From Paragonimus skrjabini miyazakii (Eukaryota > Platyhelminthes > Trematoda > Plagiorchiida > Troglotrematidae): DNA of 64,000 nucleotides. A model generated the notes under the pieces. That model was given only the letters and a program-made list of their open reading frames with translations, ran no database searches and was not told the origin of the DNA. A program made the position numbers and the translations under genes. Position 1 is the first letter of the stretch. Each line of letters begins with the position of its first letter. This document shows, piece after piece, positions 25,064 through 36,420 of the stretch. The stretch lies in NCBI GenBank assembly GCA_014338405.1, contig JTDE01001350.1:18418-82417 (forward strand). The letters are read 5' to 3'.

Positions 25064-26603
25064 CCAGTTTGGTAATAAGCATCAAGAAGGATTACAGGAA
25101 GCGGACAGCATTTACGTTCTATACCGTGGACTGCCGTATTGTTGGTATTTTGGACGTTATTTTAATGCATTTGAATACGCTCTTTGCCGTACAATATAAA
25201 GTTCTCTGTGGAAACATTTAGTTACTTTTAAAAAATTCTTGTGAACATTTTTATTCTCCTACGGTTGTACGTTTAGTAATTCTTCAACTAATGTGCTGAA
25301 AATATGCAATCTTTTCAGCAACAGAGGATCGGTTCCGCTAGACTATTAGGATGGGAGAGATTTTTGACCGTAAATGTTAATTAATGAATGCTTGTTTACG
25401 CAATCAAATGCTAATCCGACATTGTTAACTGCATGGTTTGAGACCCACTTTTTACTATAAAGGTTACCGTTGGTGGGTTATGGCACCCGTTTTGTGTGCA
25501 TGCGTCTGTATTCACGCGGAAGTGTTTTGCGTGGAACGGCTTGTGGATATTCGTACCTGGTGTAACCTGTGAACCATAGTTTTTATGATTGAAAGAAACA
25601 ACCGATTGGTGGCAGGCGATAGCTAACACACTTTCCAAAAAAATGTCAGTGATTGGAAACAGTAGCTTAATAGTTTTTAAATAATATAATTGCTATGCCA
25701 TTTATCATATACTATTGGGCTCGTTATATATATGGTACAAGGAAATTGAGCATCAGGTCTCAATGAATGGTCTCTCTCAGACATCCTAGTCCAGTAGTCA
25801 CTGCACTACATTAAAGTATGGAGACAAAGACTTCCAGACAATATGTGGTATTTGCTGAACGTGGATGACGGTAGTGAAGCGGCTAGCAAAGCCTATTTGC
25901 AGACTGGTTTTAACAACCAGTAAGAGAATCCTATATGTGGTTTCCAAACCATGAGTTAAGAGTGCCCACAAAAATGTTGGATCAAGTTCAACAGTCAGAA
26001 GACGCTTCAAAGCTTGGGGTTGTTTACTCTGGTCCTTCCTGGGTGTCTGTAGACGTATTGTGCAGGTAAAGTACACTGAGTCTTAGGTATGACTGGTGTG
26101 AATAAAGGTGATCGTTTGTTGGCATAGATCGCAAATTCTAAAATTGTTGTTTCTATTTAATGTCAAGTTGAGCTCCCATACGCCTAAAAGATACCAAGTA
26201 TTTGCGTTAACAGGTGTGCGCGTTTGTGCCTGCGTGACTGGCTGTTGTTTATGTGTAGTAGATGAGTGACATTTTCGTTTTATACCCATTTCCACTCTCT
26301 ATATATCCATGTTCTATCCATACTTTTTTTTCGATCAAGCAGATGGTAACTAGTGAATTCCTTACGTTTCTACAGTCGTCGCCCAGTGGATTTGCTTTAT
26401 CAAAGTAAAAGTACTGAAGGGATCCAGTCACAATTGGATACTCAAACAAACGGATTGAGTCCCAATACGAGGAGGAAATGAGGTGAACACCAAAACGTTT
26501 ATCAAGACGAAGACAAAAACCCGGCTATAAAGGTTTTGCATGTATACGGCAATCAGGACAGATAATGAGTTTTGCGCAACAACCATCGTTGGTAGCCTTG
26601 ACA
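25064..26603. other. no recognised gene
   Basis: Only AT-rich sequence was seen. A possible short terminal exon follows gcaatcttttcag near 25319 (QQRIGSARLLGWERF). Confidence 0.25.
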
Positions 26604-26617
26604 TTTCAATGAACCAG

Positions 26618-26779
26618 GTTATGGGATTTCCACAAGTAAACGAGGAGCCACAGTTCACATACAGTGGAGCGTCCGCCTACACAACTGCGATCCGGTTTTC
26701 TATTTGGAATCGTGCGTCACCAATCACTCGACAGCGTATCCGCCTCCTCCGGAAATTTGCACCGATAACTTTTAGCTTT
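26618..26779 (+). CDS. possible terminal exon, unidentified protein
   Basis: After catttcaatgaaccag, one frame stays open for about 52 codons to TAG and contains HIQWSVRLHNCDPVFYLESC then VTNHSTAYPPPPEICTDNF. A longer overlapping frame (26540-26857) is also open, so the frame choice rests on composition alone. The cysteines and proline run would suit a secreted protein. No family is recognised. Confidence 0.2.
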
Positions 26780-26857
26780 ATTTCAGATGGATGGCACTGG
26801 AGTCCACCTGTATGTTTACACAACCTCCATGATGATGATACTCGGACCCTGAATTAA

Positions 26858-28317
26858 ACGGTGTTATGCATTTCACGATGCTTCTTTCGTTAAAAGATAC
26901 GTCCCCTTACAGAAATGATAGTTCACTGAACACCTTTTCATAAATATTATCTTGTTCCTTTGAGCCGTCCTCGGTTTCTTGAAATTCTTTTTTAATTGCT
27001 AAAATTTTACACCATCCATTCTTATAGTACTCTTTTTGACAGTGTTTGCCGTCCTTGTGGTTGACCGTTGCTTATCACTTCACGAGATAATCTTATAGCA
27101 CACAGATTGAATTTAAAACTTACACATGGCACAGAGTTGGAAATATTAGGTAAATTAGGCAATTAGGCAAACAACCATTTGACCTGGCATCTAGCTAATT
27201 ACATCTACGGAGTTATTCTACGACAGGTCTCGGAAAAGTTCCTAAATCTCGATCATACTAGCTTGATTTGAGTTGATCCATGTTTTAATCCTCCTGTTTC
27301 TTGTTAACGTTTGTCTCATTCAGTTTAGTGCTCCAGTTTTAAGGATGTAATGGAATATTATTTCTCATATCAACTAGATCTTGAGTATTTGACGATAGGA
27401 CCTCCATGGGACTGATGCTGGGCAACACTGTATAAGGTAAACAATTGATTGTCATCATAATTTTTCTCACTCAGTGACCTTTGGGCAGCAAGATCACATG
27501 GTCAATTCACAATTCCCGTGCTGCTGGTTTCTTGTTAGACACGTAAGCAATTCACATATCGGGTAAGGAACTATCCCACCGGATGGTAATCAACTTTTCT
27601 GTAAAGCAACGAAGTGGCGACCATTGATAGATTCTTACTGTTCCTTTGGGTTAAACCGATTAGTGCTGTCTAGGAGCTCGCGATCTCCGTGGCCACTCAA
27701 AATACTGACTGACATCGCTATCCTACAGGAAGCTTGCAACGGTCTGTTAAGTGCCTATGCTCATATGAATACTTCTTCGGATTAACTTAGTCTTTTAAGT
27801 TGCTTCGATGGCATTTTATCTCGCTATTGTAAAGTACAGCGACCTTAGAAAAGTCGCTTCTGGTTAGGTTCAAGATTGATTTTGTGCATGTGTAATTACT
27901 TATTGGAACCTCCATTGTGTTGCCAGCTGAACCAATTTAAACTACAAAGAGTCATGCTACTAGGTGATTCCCCTTAAACAATCAAATAGTTGGACCTCGT
28001 AACAAACTAGAATTTCAGTTTTACTTGCGATTTCAAATCTACTGTCATGGTATTTAATTTCTCCTAGTCAGTTATTAACGCTTACTCCTGATGGAATATT
28101 CAATACCAACTCAATTCTCCTGGCGATGGTAAACGTTTATCTTGAAGTACTTTTGCATTAATCTTTTGACTAAGCTGACAATAGATTGATTATATCAATT
28201 TCATTTTAACTCACAACAATAAATAATTCACCGGTGGCTCTAATCGATATCTTTCAACTTATAATTCACAATAGCTCGCACTGAGTTGTAAACAATAACT
28301 GGTTTAGAAGAGATCCA
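26858..28317. other. no recognised gene
   Basis: AT-rich sequence with no recognised coding block or repeat. Confidence 0.3.
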
Positions 28318-28770
28318 TTTGCGAAAAACCTGGACTTCGGCTGGATTCGAACAAGCGACAAAAACAACATGCCCAAACGCGACAAGCGCTCTACCAGCTG
28401 AGCTAGGAAACCACACTGGAGGCCCAAAAATTTCACGTATCTGCCAAACTAATCATCAGTAATTCAATGTCAATGCTCATCGATGGCGTTGGTGGATTCC
28501 AACGTGAACTGATCGAGAAATCCTGCTTGGGCAGTAAATCGACTAGATCATTTGGTGGATTCCATATGACACAGTTGGTTGGGCGGGTAGCCAGGTCCAA
28601 ATGTGAAAGTTCTGAGCTTCCCGCGTGGCTTCGTAGCTCAGCTGGTAGAGCGCTTGCCGCATTTGGGCATGTTGTTTCTGTCGCTTGTTCGAATCCAGCC
28701 GAAGTCCAGATTTTTCGCAAATGGATATCTTTCAACTTATCAAATCTGTCAAACTACTCACAAGTAATAA
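28318..28770. mobile_element. head-to-head inverted pair of family A SINEs
   Basis: The left copy is on the minus strand (box B complement at 28343-28352, box A complement at 28394-28405). The right copy is on the plus strand (box A TAGCTCAGCTGG at 28634-28645, box B GTTCGAATCC at 28687-28696). The arms share over 100 bases, including the distinctive TTGGGCATGTTGTTT and CCAGCCGAAGTCCAG. Between them lies the family's non-tRNA part (TTGGTGGATTCCA twice), also seen at 34.5 and 51.6 kb. The right head forms a near-complete tRNA acceptor (GGCTTCG with CGAAGTC) and a perfect D-arm, but position 33 of the anticodon loop is C, so it is not a functional tRNA. Confidence 0.85.
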
Positions 28771-28880
28771 CTCATTTGACTTATATTTGCTTACACTTGT
28801 ATTTATTTAATTTATATATATACTATATTATTATATATATGTTGTATTTATATTTATATTCACATTACACTGCATTTACT
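28771..28880. repeat. AT-rich low-complexity stretch
   Basis: Runs of TATATA and TTTATATTTA separate the SINE tail from the Penelope relic. Confidence 0.7.
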
Positions 28881-28889
28881 CGTGCACAG

Positions 28890-29465
28890 CCGAATATACA
28901 ATCCACTCTGGAAGAAGAGAAAGATGATATGTTGACGTGGACGGGGCAGTACACCAGCTTTCTAATCTTTGTTCCACTCAAGCAAAAACTAAATGTCATT
29001 GACTGTCTAACCGATGAAGTTAGAAGCATATGCACGATAGACACCATAAACAACGAAATGTAACGAATTCGAGAGGTATTGAACCAGAATGGATATCTGG
29101 GGAGATGTATAGAAAAGAACATGCAATTTAAAGATGCTCAGCCAGCGACAGAAACGGTAGCGAAAAAGCCGATTTTTGTCAGTCTGACATTTAAAGACGA
29201 TGGAGCTAGTGAGCTGATCAGCCGCAGACCGATAAATGCATTGGCCAAGACCTAGAATGCTGCACGAATGATAATCTCATTTGAGAACCGACCGGTGTGG
29301 GTGTCATACCTCATCGATAGTTTACTTGAATCTTCTTCGTCATTTTGCATTTACTTTCTCACCTGCTGTTGCCAAGCTGGTTACGTTGGAAAAACCACTG
29401 GGTGACTATCAGAAAGGATTCTCAAGCATCTTCCTAAATGGTTTCGTGATGGTATAATGAAACCA
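28890..29465 (+). pseudogene. Penelope-like element relic: RT C-terminus and GIY-YIG domain
   Basis: One frame from about 28900 reads LTWTGQYTSFLIFVPLKQK, then CLTDEVRSICTIDTINNEM, a stop, and IREVLNQNGY. This is the conserved segment after the Penelope palm (R..TWTGQYT.F.SFVP...K). Further on come KKPIFVSLTFK and DGASELISRR. Finally CCQAGYVGKTTG, a stop and LSERILKHLPKWF represent the GIY-YIG endonuclease start (YVG.T ... R..EH). The 198-codon frame starting at 28467 runs from the SINE into this element and is not a gene. The element is 5'-truncated and carries at least two stops. Confidence 0.8.
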
Positions 29466-29731
29466 TCCAACCAGATACTTGTAGACTGAACAGTCTACAT
29501 ACAATCTGACGTAGATGTCTTTTAGAAGGGTCGAAAATCCAAAGCTTGATGAGTAATCGACTTAATGTATTAGGCAGAAGTAGCCGGTGGAACTAGGATG
29601 TTTTTAATTTAAGCACAGCGATGTGCGACGTGCGAAACCAAGGTTCATAACTTTGAATAAATGTGCCCAAACAAATGGAAACAGTAAGACGGCTAAACCA
29701 AACTAGATTAACTACAAGTCTTGTTTCGCAG
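29466..29731. other. no recognised gene
   Basis: No feature was recognised between the Penelope relic and the candidate exon at 29732. Confidence 0.3.
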
Positions 29732-29901
29732 GTCTATTTTTCACATGCGACAATGGAGGAGGAGAGGAAATTCATTCGGATCCAAACGCAACAGGCTTGA
29801 CTTCCTTCTACCCCGACTTATACGGCTACCTTGATGTGGTGATCGGGTTTGTGTATTGTTTTAATCCGGCGGGCTGTGTTGACTGTGACCAGTCCTTCCA
29901 G
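29732..29901 (+). CDS. possible internal exon, unidentified protein
   Basis: The acceptor caagtcttgtttcgcag is followed by 56 open codons that end exactly at a CAG/GTACAC donor. The peptide includes CDNGGGEEIHSDPNATGL, YPDLYGYLDVVIGFVYCF and PAGCVDCDQSFQ, with paired cysteines and one N-glycosylation motif. It could instead be the 5' leader of the LINE that follows. The family is unknown. Confidence 0.3.
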
Positions 29902-30368
29902 GTACACCCTTGTCAGACGGACCAAAGAAGAGCAGTCAGACGGAAAGCAAACGCACTTGCAGGATTGTATGTTGCACTACTGATCGTGTAGTAGTGCTTA
30001 AGTAGTAAGACATGACCCTATGACCATACAGCTGAACTATTTCTATAGTTGTGGCACTGCTGTCTTCTCTATCAGAAGGAAAGAAGGGGTTGGGGAAGGC
30101 ATCCTTTAACAAAAGGCATTCCGATTGCCAAAAGTTTGGCCGTTACCGCCGGCGTATTATTCAATGGTATCGAAAAACATCCGGCATCACCTAAAAGCCC
30201 GATGTAGTTTCGAGTTTATCCACTGCGCTCAGCAGTGCTCAGAAGCAGAATTAGTATTTTATTTACTGTGCCATCGGACTAGGTAAGCTCCTCACTGTCA
30301 AGTGAGTCAGACTTCTGAGCCATTGGCCTCAGGTATGGTACCCCCAAAAACCTCTGTGCCCTCTTTTC

Positions 30369-31400
30369 TCGCAGGAGCTTGATGTGTGCTCTGTGTCGGA
30401 GGTGCCAGTCTACGATTCTAGCACCGCTATCCACTTGGACCCACCTCCAGATAACTGTCGATCCAAATGTTTTTGCCTGAGGGTTCCTGGTGAAGCAGAA
30501 GCCGAATCTCGTGGTCTAGCTGGAGTAAGAATCGCACTGAGTGTTACAGCAGAACAAGGTTTGCTCGATTGGGGCCCATCGAACAGTCCCTCATATGCTG
30601 TCAGACTCAATACGTAGGTTAAAACCTGTCGACACAAACCAGAAAAGCCTTATGTATTTAGTATATCGGCATACGCCCTAACGGATAGCTGTTCGGATGA
30701 TGCCAGGGATTCGTTCTTTAAAGCCCTCGTTGACTTTCTGAGGCAGACCAAACACACAGACATAATCATACTAGTGGGTGGTTTAGTACCCAGCTTCGTC
30801 GTTTTTTCCAGATGAGAAGCGGCTGTTAAGTATGTTTGGCGTCCGGACACAATGCACTGAAAGTTGCTAGAGACTGCTGCAGATGTACACATCCCATGGT
30901 CTTTATATTTCGAGCACCGCATTCCAACACGAGAAGAGGCAGTGTGTTACATGCAGAGCCCTCTGTGCTTCTTAGTTGTGGATACAAATCGACCATAAAG
31001 CATTCAATTACATGAAAATGCCATTCGGTTAAAGACTGTCGGGCTTTTTGGGGCGACCACCTGGACTTGGACCTTGTTGTCGTGTGTGCTCGTTTTGTTT
31101 CGTAATTTGCCCAGAGGTCGTATACGCGTAAATGCAAGAAACTTTGCTGGCATTCGAGCAAGGAGAGTGTAAAGAACGTCTTCCAAGAAGCGTTGGTGAA
31201 CAAGTTGCCCAGTTTGAGTCAGGTGGGAGAACTTAACGAACACTGGGAACAAATCGCATCAACTACGAAAATGAGCTGCGAGGAAGTGTGTTCCGACGGA
31301 GCTGTTCCGTTGCAACAGAACCGGATTTCTGTTACGTCGATAAACTTCTTGAACAAGCGTAGCTCGGTTCCACCTAATTCTGAATAGGATGACGATCACC
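30369..31400 (+). pseudogene. RTE-like LINE endonuclease and linker
   Basis: The first frame reads LDVCSVSEVPVYDSSTAIHL then LRVPGEAEAESRGLAGVRIA. After a TAG at 30615 the same frame continues with VFSISAYALTDSCSDDARDS and TKHTDIIILVGG. These match CCLSEVR, AGVGIALS, VSAYAPT...D and SDIV.VAGDFNA of LINE endonucleases. The catalytic Glu of SEV is kept, but the DFN motif has become GLV. Around 31050-31390 another frame gives HLDLDLVVVCARFVSKFAQR and LVNKLPSLSQVGELNEHWEQ, the DSDH..V.ARF block and the linker. Confidence 0.75.
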
Positions 31401-31474
31401 AAGGATTTAAACGCCAGCTGCCCGAAAGCTTACACAAGGACCGTGAGTACCACTCGGCCTAACAGCCGAAAGAG

Positions 31475-32760
31475 CCTTTTTATTTGAGACTAGTAGGAGG
31501 CATTTTTCCGTGATCCGTGGTTGTACTGGCCGTCGAATCGATGTGAGTGAGACCATATGTGGAAAACATGGTTCACCTATCACCAGTCAATCGTGCCGAC
31601 TTGAGAGGTAGGCTGAATTTTCTGGAGAACAGTTCAATTGGCCTCAACCAGACCACGTAGATGATGGGACCCGAATAGTTAGTTATTACGTTCCAGACGG
31701 CCCTCCGTCTGAAGCAGAAGTGATTCTGGAGCTCAAGTTATTGAAGCGTAATAAGGCTCCTGGTCTAGACCTCCTCTCTCCGTTTCTGTTCAAGGATAGT
31801 AGGAAGAGGTTGATGTCAGAACTGACAAAACTCCTCCAGATGATCTGGGAGACTGAAGAGGTACATCGTGACTGGTGTCTATCAACAGCAATTTTCATTT
31901 TCACAAAGAGGACCCGAAATCTACGTGACGACTATAGAGGCATCAGGCTAGTGCCCGTGACATCCAGCTTACTCACTGGTCTCATTATACATCAGATCAC
32001 TAAACCCAGAAGAAGTCAGATACGGGAATGACAGGCAGAATTCTAATCTGGCCGAGGGTGTGTTGGTCACATTTTTTTCCTGCGACGGATCTTGGAACAT
32101 CGACACTCTTAAAGGAAGCCAATGGCCGTGGTCTTTTTAGACCTGAAGACTGCTTTCGATTCAGTTGCTTGTAAAGTTTTCTGGAGCTGTCTTATTCACA
32201 AGAAAGTACCAGGGAAATAAGTGAATCGGTTGAGATTATTGTAAGCTCACTCTATAAGCGGGTGAGAGTTTATGGACAACTGTCTCGAATGTTCTTCACT
32301 TTTAGTGGTGTTAGTTAAGGTTGTCCTGTCTCCCTCTTCCTGTTCAATTTTGCCATAGACTACATTCTGGTATTAGGCTCGAGGAATCCAATGAGCTTGG
32401 TTTTGAACTTCTTCCTGGGGCTAGGTTGACCGATCTGGAGTATGCAAACGACACTGCCTTACTTGGCCCTTTTGCCGAAGACATGCAGACCATGTGGAAC
32501 AGAGTGAATGATCGGGCTGGTTTGTATGGAATGCGCTTTGCATCTTCAAAGTGTAAATTGCTTCTTAAAGACTGCAGAATTTCCACTCCTGCCTTCTTTA
32601 TTACAAGCGATCCGCCGGAGATTGTGGGCACATTCTCTACAGAAATCTCAGGAGAATGGCTGTGTTTGACCATTATTGTTTCCACCGATCAGCCCACATT
32701 AGGTGGACTGGTTGCGTCAGCAATGTGGCCGTTCACTGGTGTGTAATCCGGAACGCTCAG
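31475..32760 (+). pseudogene. RTE-like LINE reverse transcriptase
   Basis: Blocks in order: LFETSRRHFSVIRGCTGRR and DVSETICGKHGSPITSQS; then KRNKAPGLDLLSPFLFKD (normally K..KA.GPD.L.PE..K); LRDDYRGIRLVPVTSSLLTG; VVFLDLKTAFDSV (motif A, catalytic Asp kept); and LEYANDTALL at about 32438 (motif C, normally LEYADD). The last block, MRFASSKCKLLLKDC, matches MRF..SKCK.LLQDW. Frames change between 32030 and 32321. The motif C change of the first Asp to Asn would abolish polymerase activity. Confidence 0.8.
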
Positions 32761-33215
32761 AATGCGCGATCAATCGATCAACTAATGGTGTTACAAAGCC
32801 TGCGATGATTGAGTCACGTACTCCGTATACCAACTACTCGTTCATCCTACTGGATATTGTGTATTGAGACCACCCGCAGCTTGAAGAAGCAGCGTGGTCA
32901 AGCAAGAACGTGGTCACGAAAACTGAAGAACTTGACTGCTCTACTGAGCAAAGTGGGTTGATGTCGCTTGCCTGACCGAGGTCCTCGTGATCACTTAGAT
33001 CGCTGTTTAAAAACGCTATCCGAGGTGACGGTATGCCACAGCCAGTCACGAACCTGCCTCCATACTACGTCTAGTTCTCCCACCGAGTCTTCGTTTGTTA
33101 ATCTGTGACTTTCTCGGTAACGTAATCTTCGAAGACATTCAGCGTCATCGTTGAGGTGAGCGGCGGTCCAAACCTCCGTAACTTCTGATCAAGGCTATTT
33201 AGTGATGATGAAGTC

Positions 33216-33826
33216 TTTCGATTGGCGCTTAATGAGCCGAAAAGTTCTTAGCGGACAAGTCCAAGGCTTACAAACGATACCTACACTAATATATCACCAA
33301 GAAGAACAGTACAGGGCTCATCTTAGCTGAATTAACAAGTGGTAAGAGGGGAAATTTCCGTCTTACCTATGAACATCTTTAACCTCGTCTAACAAGGACG
33401 AAAACCCTTACACCGTGACTTGGCAAATAGTTGTAAGAATCTAATCTTGCTTGAACAAAACCGTTAAAGCAAGAAGAGTGAGAGATACGGGTATTTCTCA
33501 GTGACTCATCAGTACCATGTCTGCAATATTATAAATCGGATTTTTGTATCAAACAAGTTGGGAGGCATATAGCGAATCAGCGTGCTATGTTTCGTCACTA
33601 AATCCAAGAAAGTGTCAGTTTCACTTACAGCTGTTTCTGAACACAAACTACACTACAGGGACTTTGCTTGAAGTTACGTGCTAGGATTCGGGATGCCCAA
33701 TTCGGGTCGATAACTTGACGAATGGTCATTGTTGAAATCTTGCTACCTTCCGAATGAAATCATGAGCAGAACTTATGGCACAAAGTAAACCTCAATTTTA
33801 ATGAGTTCGTACTGGTTATTTTATAG
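33216..33826. other. no recognised gene
   Basis: Nothing was recognised between the LINE tail and the candidate exon at 33827. Confidence 0.3.
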
Positions 33827-33994
33827 ATAAGATGCGTCAGTAAAATGGAGAATCATAATTTGTGCCGACGCCTCGGCCTTCCTATTAGTCTGCTCCGTTC
33901 TGCTTGCAACTCATATGCTTTAACGCATGACGCAATTAGCCGACTTGTTTTACTCCGATGCTCTGATGCTACGCCAGTGTGCCATCCAAAGTGA
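33827..33994 (+). CDS. possible terminal exon, unidentified protein
   Basis: The acceptor gtactggttattttatag precedes 55 open codons ending in TGA. The peptide includes MENHNLCRRLGLPISLLRSA and HDAISRLVLLRCSDATPV. A 109-codon frame is open on the opposite strand over the same bases, so strand and reality are uncertain. Confidence 0.2.
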   Translation: MRCVSKMENHNLCRRLGLPISLLRSACNSYALTHDAISRLVLLRCSDATPVCHPK

Positions 33995-34384
33995 TCGTTG
34001 TGCTGACAAACCGGCTTGCTGATGTTGTTGACAATGATTGGTTGTAACTTTCTGCGAATCACTGATTGAAGTCTCAACAATGAGTTCGTCCAATCCATTC
34101 CCTTTACAGTCATGATATGTCTAGCGACTGCGGATGCTGGCCGTTTAAGTATTTCAGCAACATAGCTGTGCCTTAGTAACACGGACCTCTACACTCATTT
34201 AGACACATGTTCCTTCAGTCTGGAAGTCAAGTATCTCCCGAATATGCATATGAAACGTATTCCGCAGTTGCATATAAATTATTAAGCACTATGTCGAGTG
34301 GCACCCAAAGACTGCTCTCCTTTTAATGAAGACAGGATAGCTCCTGAGTTTAAGCGATTACAAAGAGTCCGGCTGCGTTAGAAG

Positions 34385-34600
34385 TCCGTTTAATTGGAGC
34401 TACGCCGGGAGCTCGGAAGTTTCACACTTAGACCAGGTTACCCATCCGTCCCACTGTCTGATATAGAATCCACCAAATGATCCAGGGGATCGACTGCCCC
34501 GACAGGATTTCTCCAACAGTTCACGCTGGAATTCACTAAAGCCACTGTTGAACATAGAAATTTATTACTACTGAATAGTTTGGCAGACTTGTGATTTATA
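34385..34600 (-). mobile_element. family A SINE, partial, non-tRNA part
   Basis: On the minus strand this contains AATTCCAGCGTGAACTGTTG, AGAAATCCTGTCGGGGCAG, TCGATCCCCTGGATCATTTG and GTGGATTCTATATCAGACAG, the same blocks as 51550-51650 on the plus strand. The adjoining tRNA head is too degraded to find box B. Confidence 0.75.
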
Positions 34601-35092
34601 GATGGGACCCTTTTTTATCTTGTTTTTGTCTTGGTCGACGTCTGATCAATTCAAGTCAAGCTCGGACAATACGATCATGGACCTTTGAATAACCAGCACG
34701 CAAACTGTCAGTATAACACATATAACCTCCAGGTCATAAACATGTCAATAAAAAATGAAGGGAGTTCAAGCTCAGAATTCGAACGCTTGGAGTAGATCAT
34801 CAGTCACATGAGTATCACAGTGGGTGGGAAACGAGTAACAGTAAACTGACGTTGTGCGTGTGTGTATGTTAGGGCACTCTAGCGGTTCAAACACCTGATG
34901 GGTTTACAGAGAAGCAATTGCAGTAATCGATGAGCGTGTGGTTTATCGAAGGCAGTAAACATACTGTTCCAGTTGTCTGCTCTATTTGGTCGTAATGGTA
35001 AACTCGGCACGAAACTAGTACCACTCTGTTCAGGCATGTGACTCATTGTATTTAGCTACTGTTCATGCTGAACTGATGATTCCAATAAATAT
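34601..35092. other. no recognised gene
   Basis: No feature recognised. Confidence 0.3.
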
Positions 35093-35144
35093 TTGTCAAA
35101 CGCTGTAAACTACTTGGATGAGTTGGGTTGTGTTATAATCACAC

Positions 35145-35685
35145 ACCGAGCACTGTTTTTCGACGCTGCGGTCGATTGGCGCAAGGTGCTAGGTGGACAG
35201 GTGATGACCTGGCGTAGACAAATGAAATCGTTCACGAAAGGGTTGGCTACTGTAGATCGGGTTCGTCTTCCGGGTTGGACCCCTCGCGACTCACAGAGTC
35301 AGTGGCTTGAGACGTTAGGTGAGATGGCGGCTAACCGAGCTCAGCGGCGTGAATGTTGTCGTTGTTTGTCCGAGCACTCTGTGAAGTGAGTGCACTTAAT
35401 GACGCGGGGCAGTGAAGGCCGTAAGGAATCTGTCATGCTGATGACGCTTTACTTTCACTTGTGGCACGGTTGTTTGTTTGCAAGGTGTAGGCACCTTGAT
35501 GTTATATGTTTGAATATAGACGTAGCTATTTCAGGTGATTAAGTCCGATCCCCTCCCTCTTTCTTCTTCTATCCCCCTAAACAGAGTTTGTTTCTTCTTT
35601 CTCTTCTTCGTGGTTGTGTGGCAATTAAGCATCAGAGTGAACCCATGATGTATTGCTGTCTATGATAATGATGATGATGTCATAA
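35145..35685 (+). mobile_element. RTE-like LINE, 5'-truncated 3' end
   Basis: The C-terminal frame, open from 35093 to 35389, reads GGQVMTWRRQMKSFTKGL then VRLPGWTPRDSQSQWLETLG. This matches the LINE C-terminal block with no stops. A pyrimidine-rich 3' region follows and ends in ATGATAATGATGATGATG at about 35662-35680, the simple-repeat tail expected for this family. It is a separate insertion from the LINE at 30.4-33.2 kb. Confidence 0.75.
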
Positions 35686-36069
35686 CCACACTGTGAGTTC
35701 TCATTCAGAACTCAGCACACTAAGACAAGAAGTACGGTTACAAGATGCAAATGAAAGACAACCGAGAACTACCCCAATTTGGGGCATGTAGGACAGTATG
35801 GACAACAGATTTAGAGGATGATGTGCATTGCAAGCTTTCCCGTAAAAGTGTATCATCCAGAATAACAACTGGTCCGGAATGCACCTTCTGAGAGCAAAGA
35901 AACGATACCGTTTTCTTCTGGAAACACTCAAGGTTTACCCAGCAACATAACGACATCCTTAGATATAATGTGATGAGGGTTATACAGCATGGAAGTTCTA
36001 AGTGTCTCTTACATGCACATATTGTGACAATGAGACACAGTAGAAAGGAAATAAGCTTTTGCAAACGGT

Positions 36070-36220
36070 TGGTTCTAGTGACCATCAGCGAAGGGGTGGA
36101 CAACTGTTTCGACTTAGTTGGGCCTCATCAGCACCACGCACGCCGGAGAATCGAACCCGCGACCCATGAATAAGTGACGGATTGTAGTCCAAGGGCCTAC
36201 CCACTAGACCACAGAGTTAC
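36070..36220 (-). mobile_element. tRNA-headed SINE with hammerhead ribozyme (copy C)
   Basis: On the minus strand, the box A region GTGGTCTAGTGGG (complement of 36200-36212) and box B GGTTCGATTC (36148-36157) are followed 16 bases later by a hammerhead core. The body then continues with CACTAGAACCAACCGTTTGC. The head looks tRNA-derived (Asp/Glu-like D-arm), but the anticodon region is not usable. A polymerase III transcript from this head would carry the ribozyme directly downstream, the arrangement known from schistosome Sm-alpha repeats. Confidence 0.75.
36093..36137 (-). ncRNA. hammerhead ribozyme, type I, probably functional core (copy C)
   Basis: Minus strand: stem I GTGGTG, core CTGATGA, stem-loop II GGCCCAACTAAGTC, core GAAA, CAGTTGTC (one-pair stem III and the canonical GUC cleavage triplet), stem I return CACCCC. 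Stem I has four contiguous pairs next to the core, one mismatch and one more pair. After a short internal loop, a second helix forms (GGCG and beyond with CGCTG, five pairs including one wobble). All invariant core bases are present. Stem II keeps three of four pairs. Very short stem III and an internal loop in stem I are typical of retroelement hammerheads. Whether it cleaves is not shown. Confidence 0.7.
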
Positions 36221-36286
36221 GCTCATCCGTATTGGAGGAAGGTATGTGAATAAGTTTCCTCAGCCTTTGCGCTTCCTTTCACTCAG

Positions 36287-36420
36287 GCTGAAATCGATCA
36301 GCCGTTTTATGGTTGGCCTGCAAACGAGCAAGCACCCACCACAGCCCCAGAGTGGATCACTGGGACCAGCCGTTTGCAAAAGCCCTTTCTCAACCCACAA
36401 AACGGCTGATCGATTTCAGC
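36287..36420. repeat. 22-bp perfect inverted repeat beside hammerhead SINE
   Basis: The 22 bases at 36287-36308 are the exact reverse complement of 36399-36420, separated by 90 bases. The words around them (cctcagcctttgcg; ccagccgtttgcaaaagc) recur in inverted form. Part of the right half (gaccagccgtttgcaaaagc) matches the body of hammerhead SINE C in the opposite orientation, so this is probably the remains of an inverted SINE pair. Confidence 0.8.

Larger units (their letters stand above)
30369..33215 (+). mobile_element. RTE-like LINE, nearly complete ORF2 with stops and frameshifts
   Basis: Endonuclease (30.37-31.4 kb), linker, reverse transcriptase (31.5-32.75 kb) and a C-terminal block (32.76-33.06 kb) follow in order on the plus strand. 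A 3' untranslated tail shared with 11.6 kb ends in a GATGAT run near 33215. The C-terminal motif reads CRLPDRGPRDHLDRCLKTLS, a degraded form of RLPGWGPRD....WLETLS. The reverse transcriptase C motif is mutated (YAND), so it cannot be autonomous. Flatworm LINEs of the schistosome SR2/RTE type have this architecture. The clade name is inference. Confidence 0.85.

Noticed and set aside
28626..28705. Functional tRNA gene
   Set aside because: The D-arm and acceptor look good, but position 33 of the anticodon loop is C, the T-stem has a mismatch, and the same head is repeated with SINE flanks at several loci.
28467..29063. 198-codon frame as a single gene
   Set aside because: It runs from the inverted SINE pair through AT-rich sequence into the Penelope relic. 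The halves belong to different elements.
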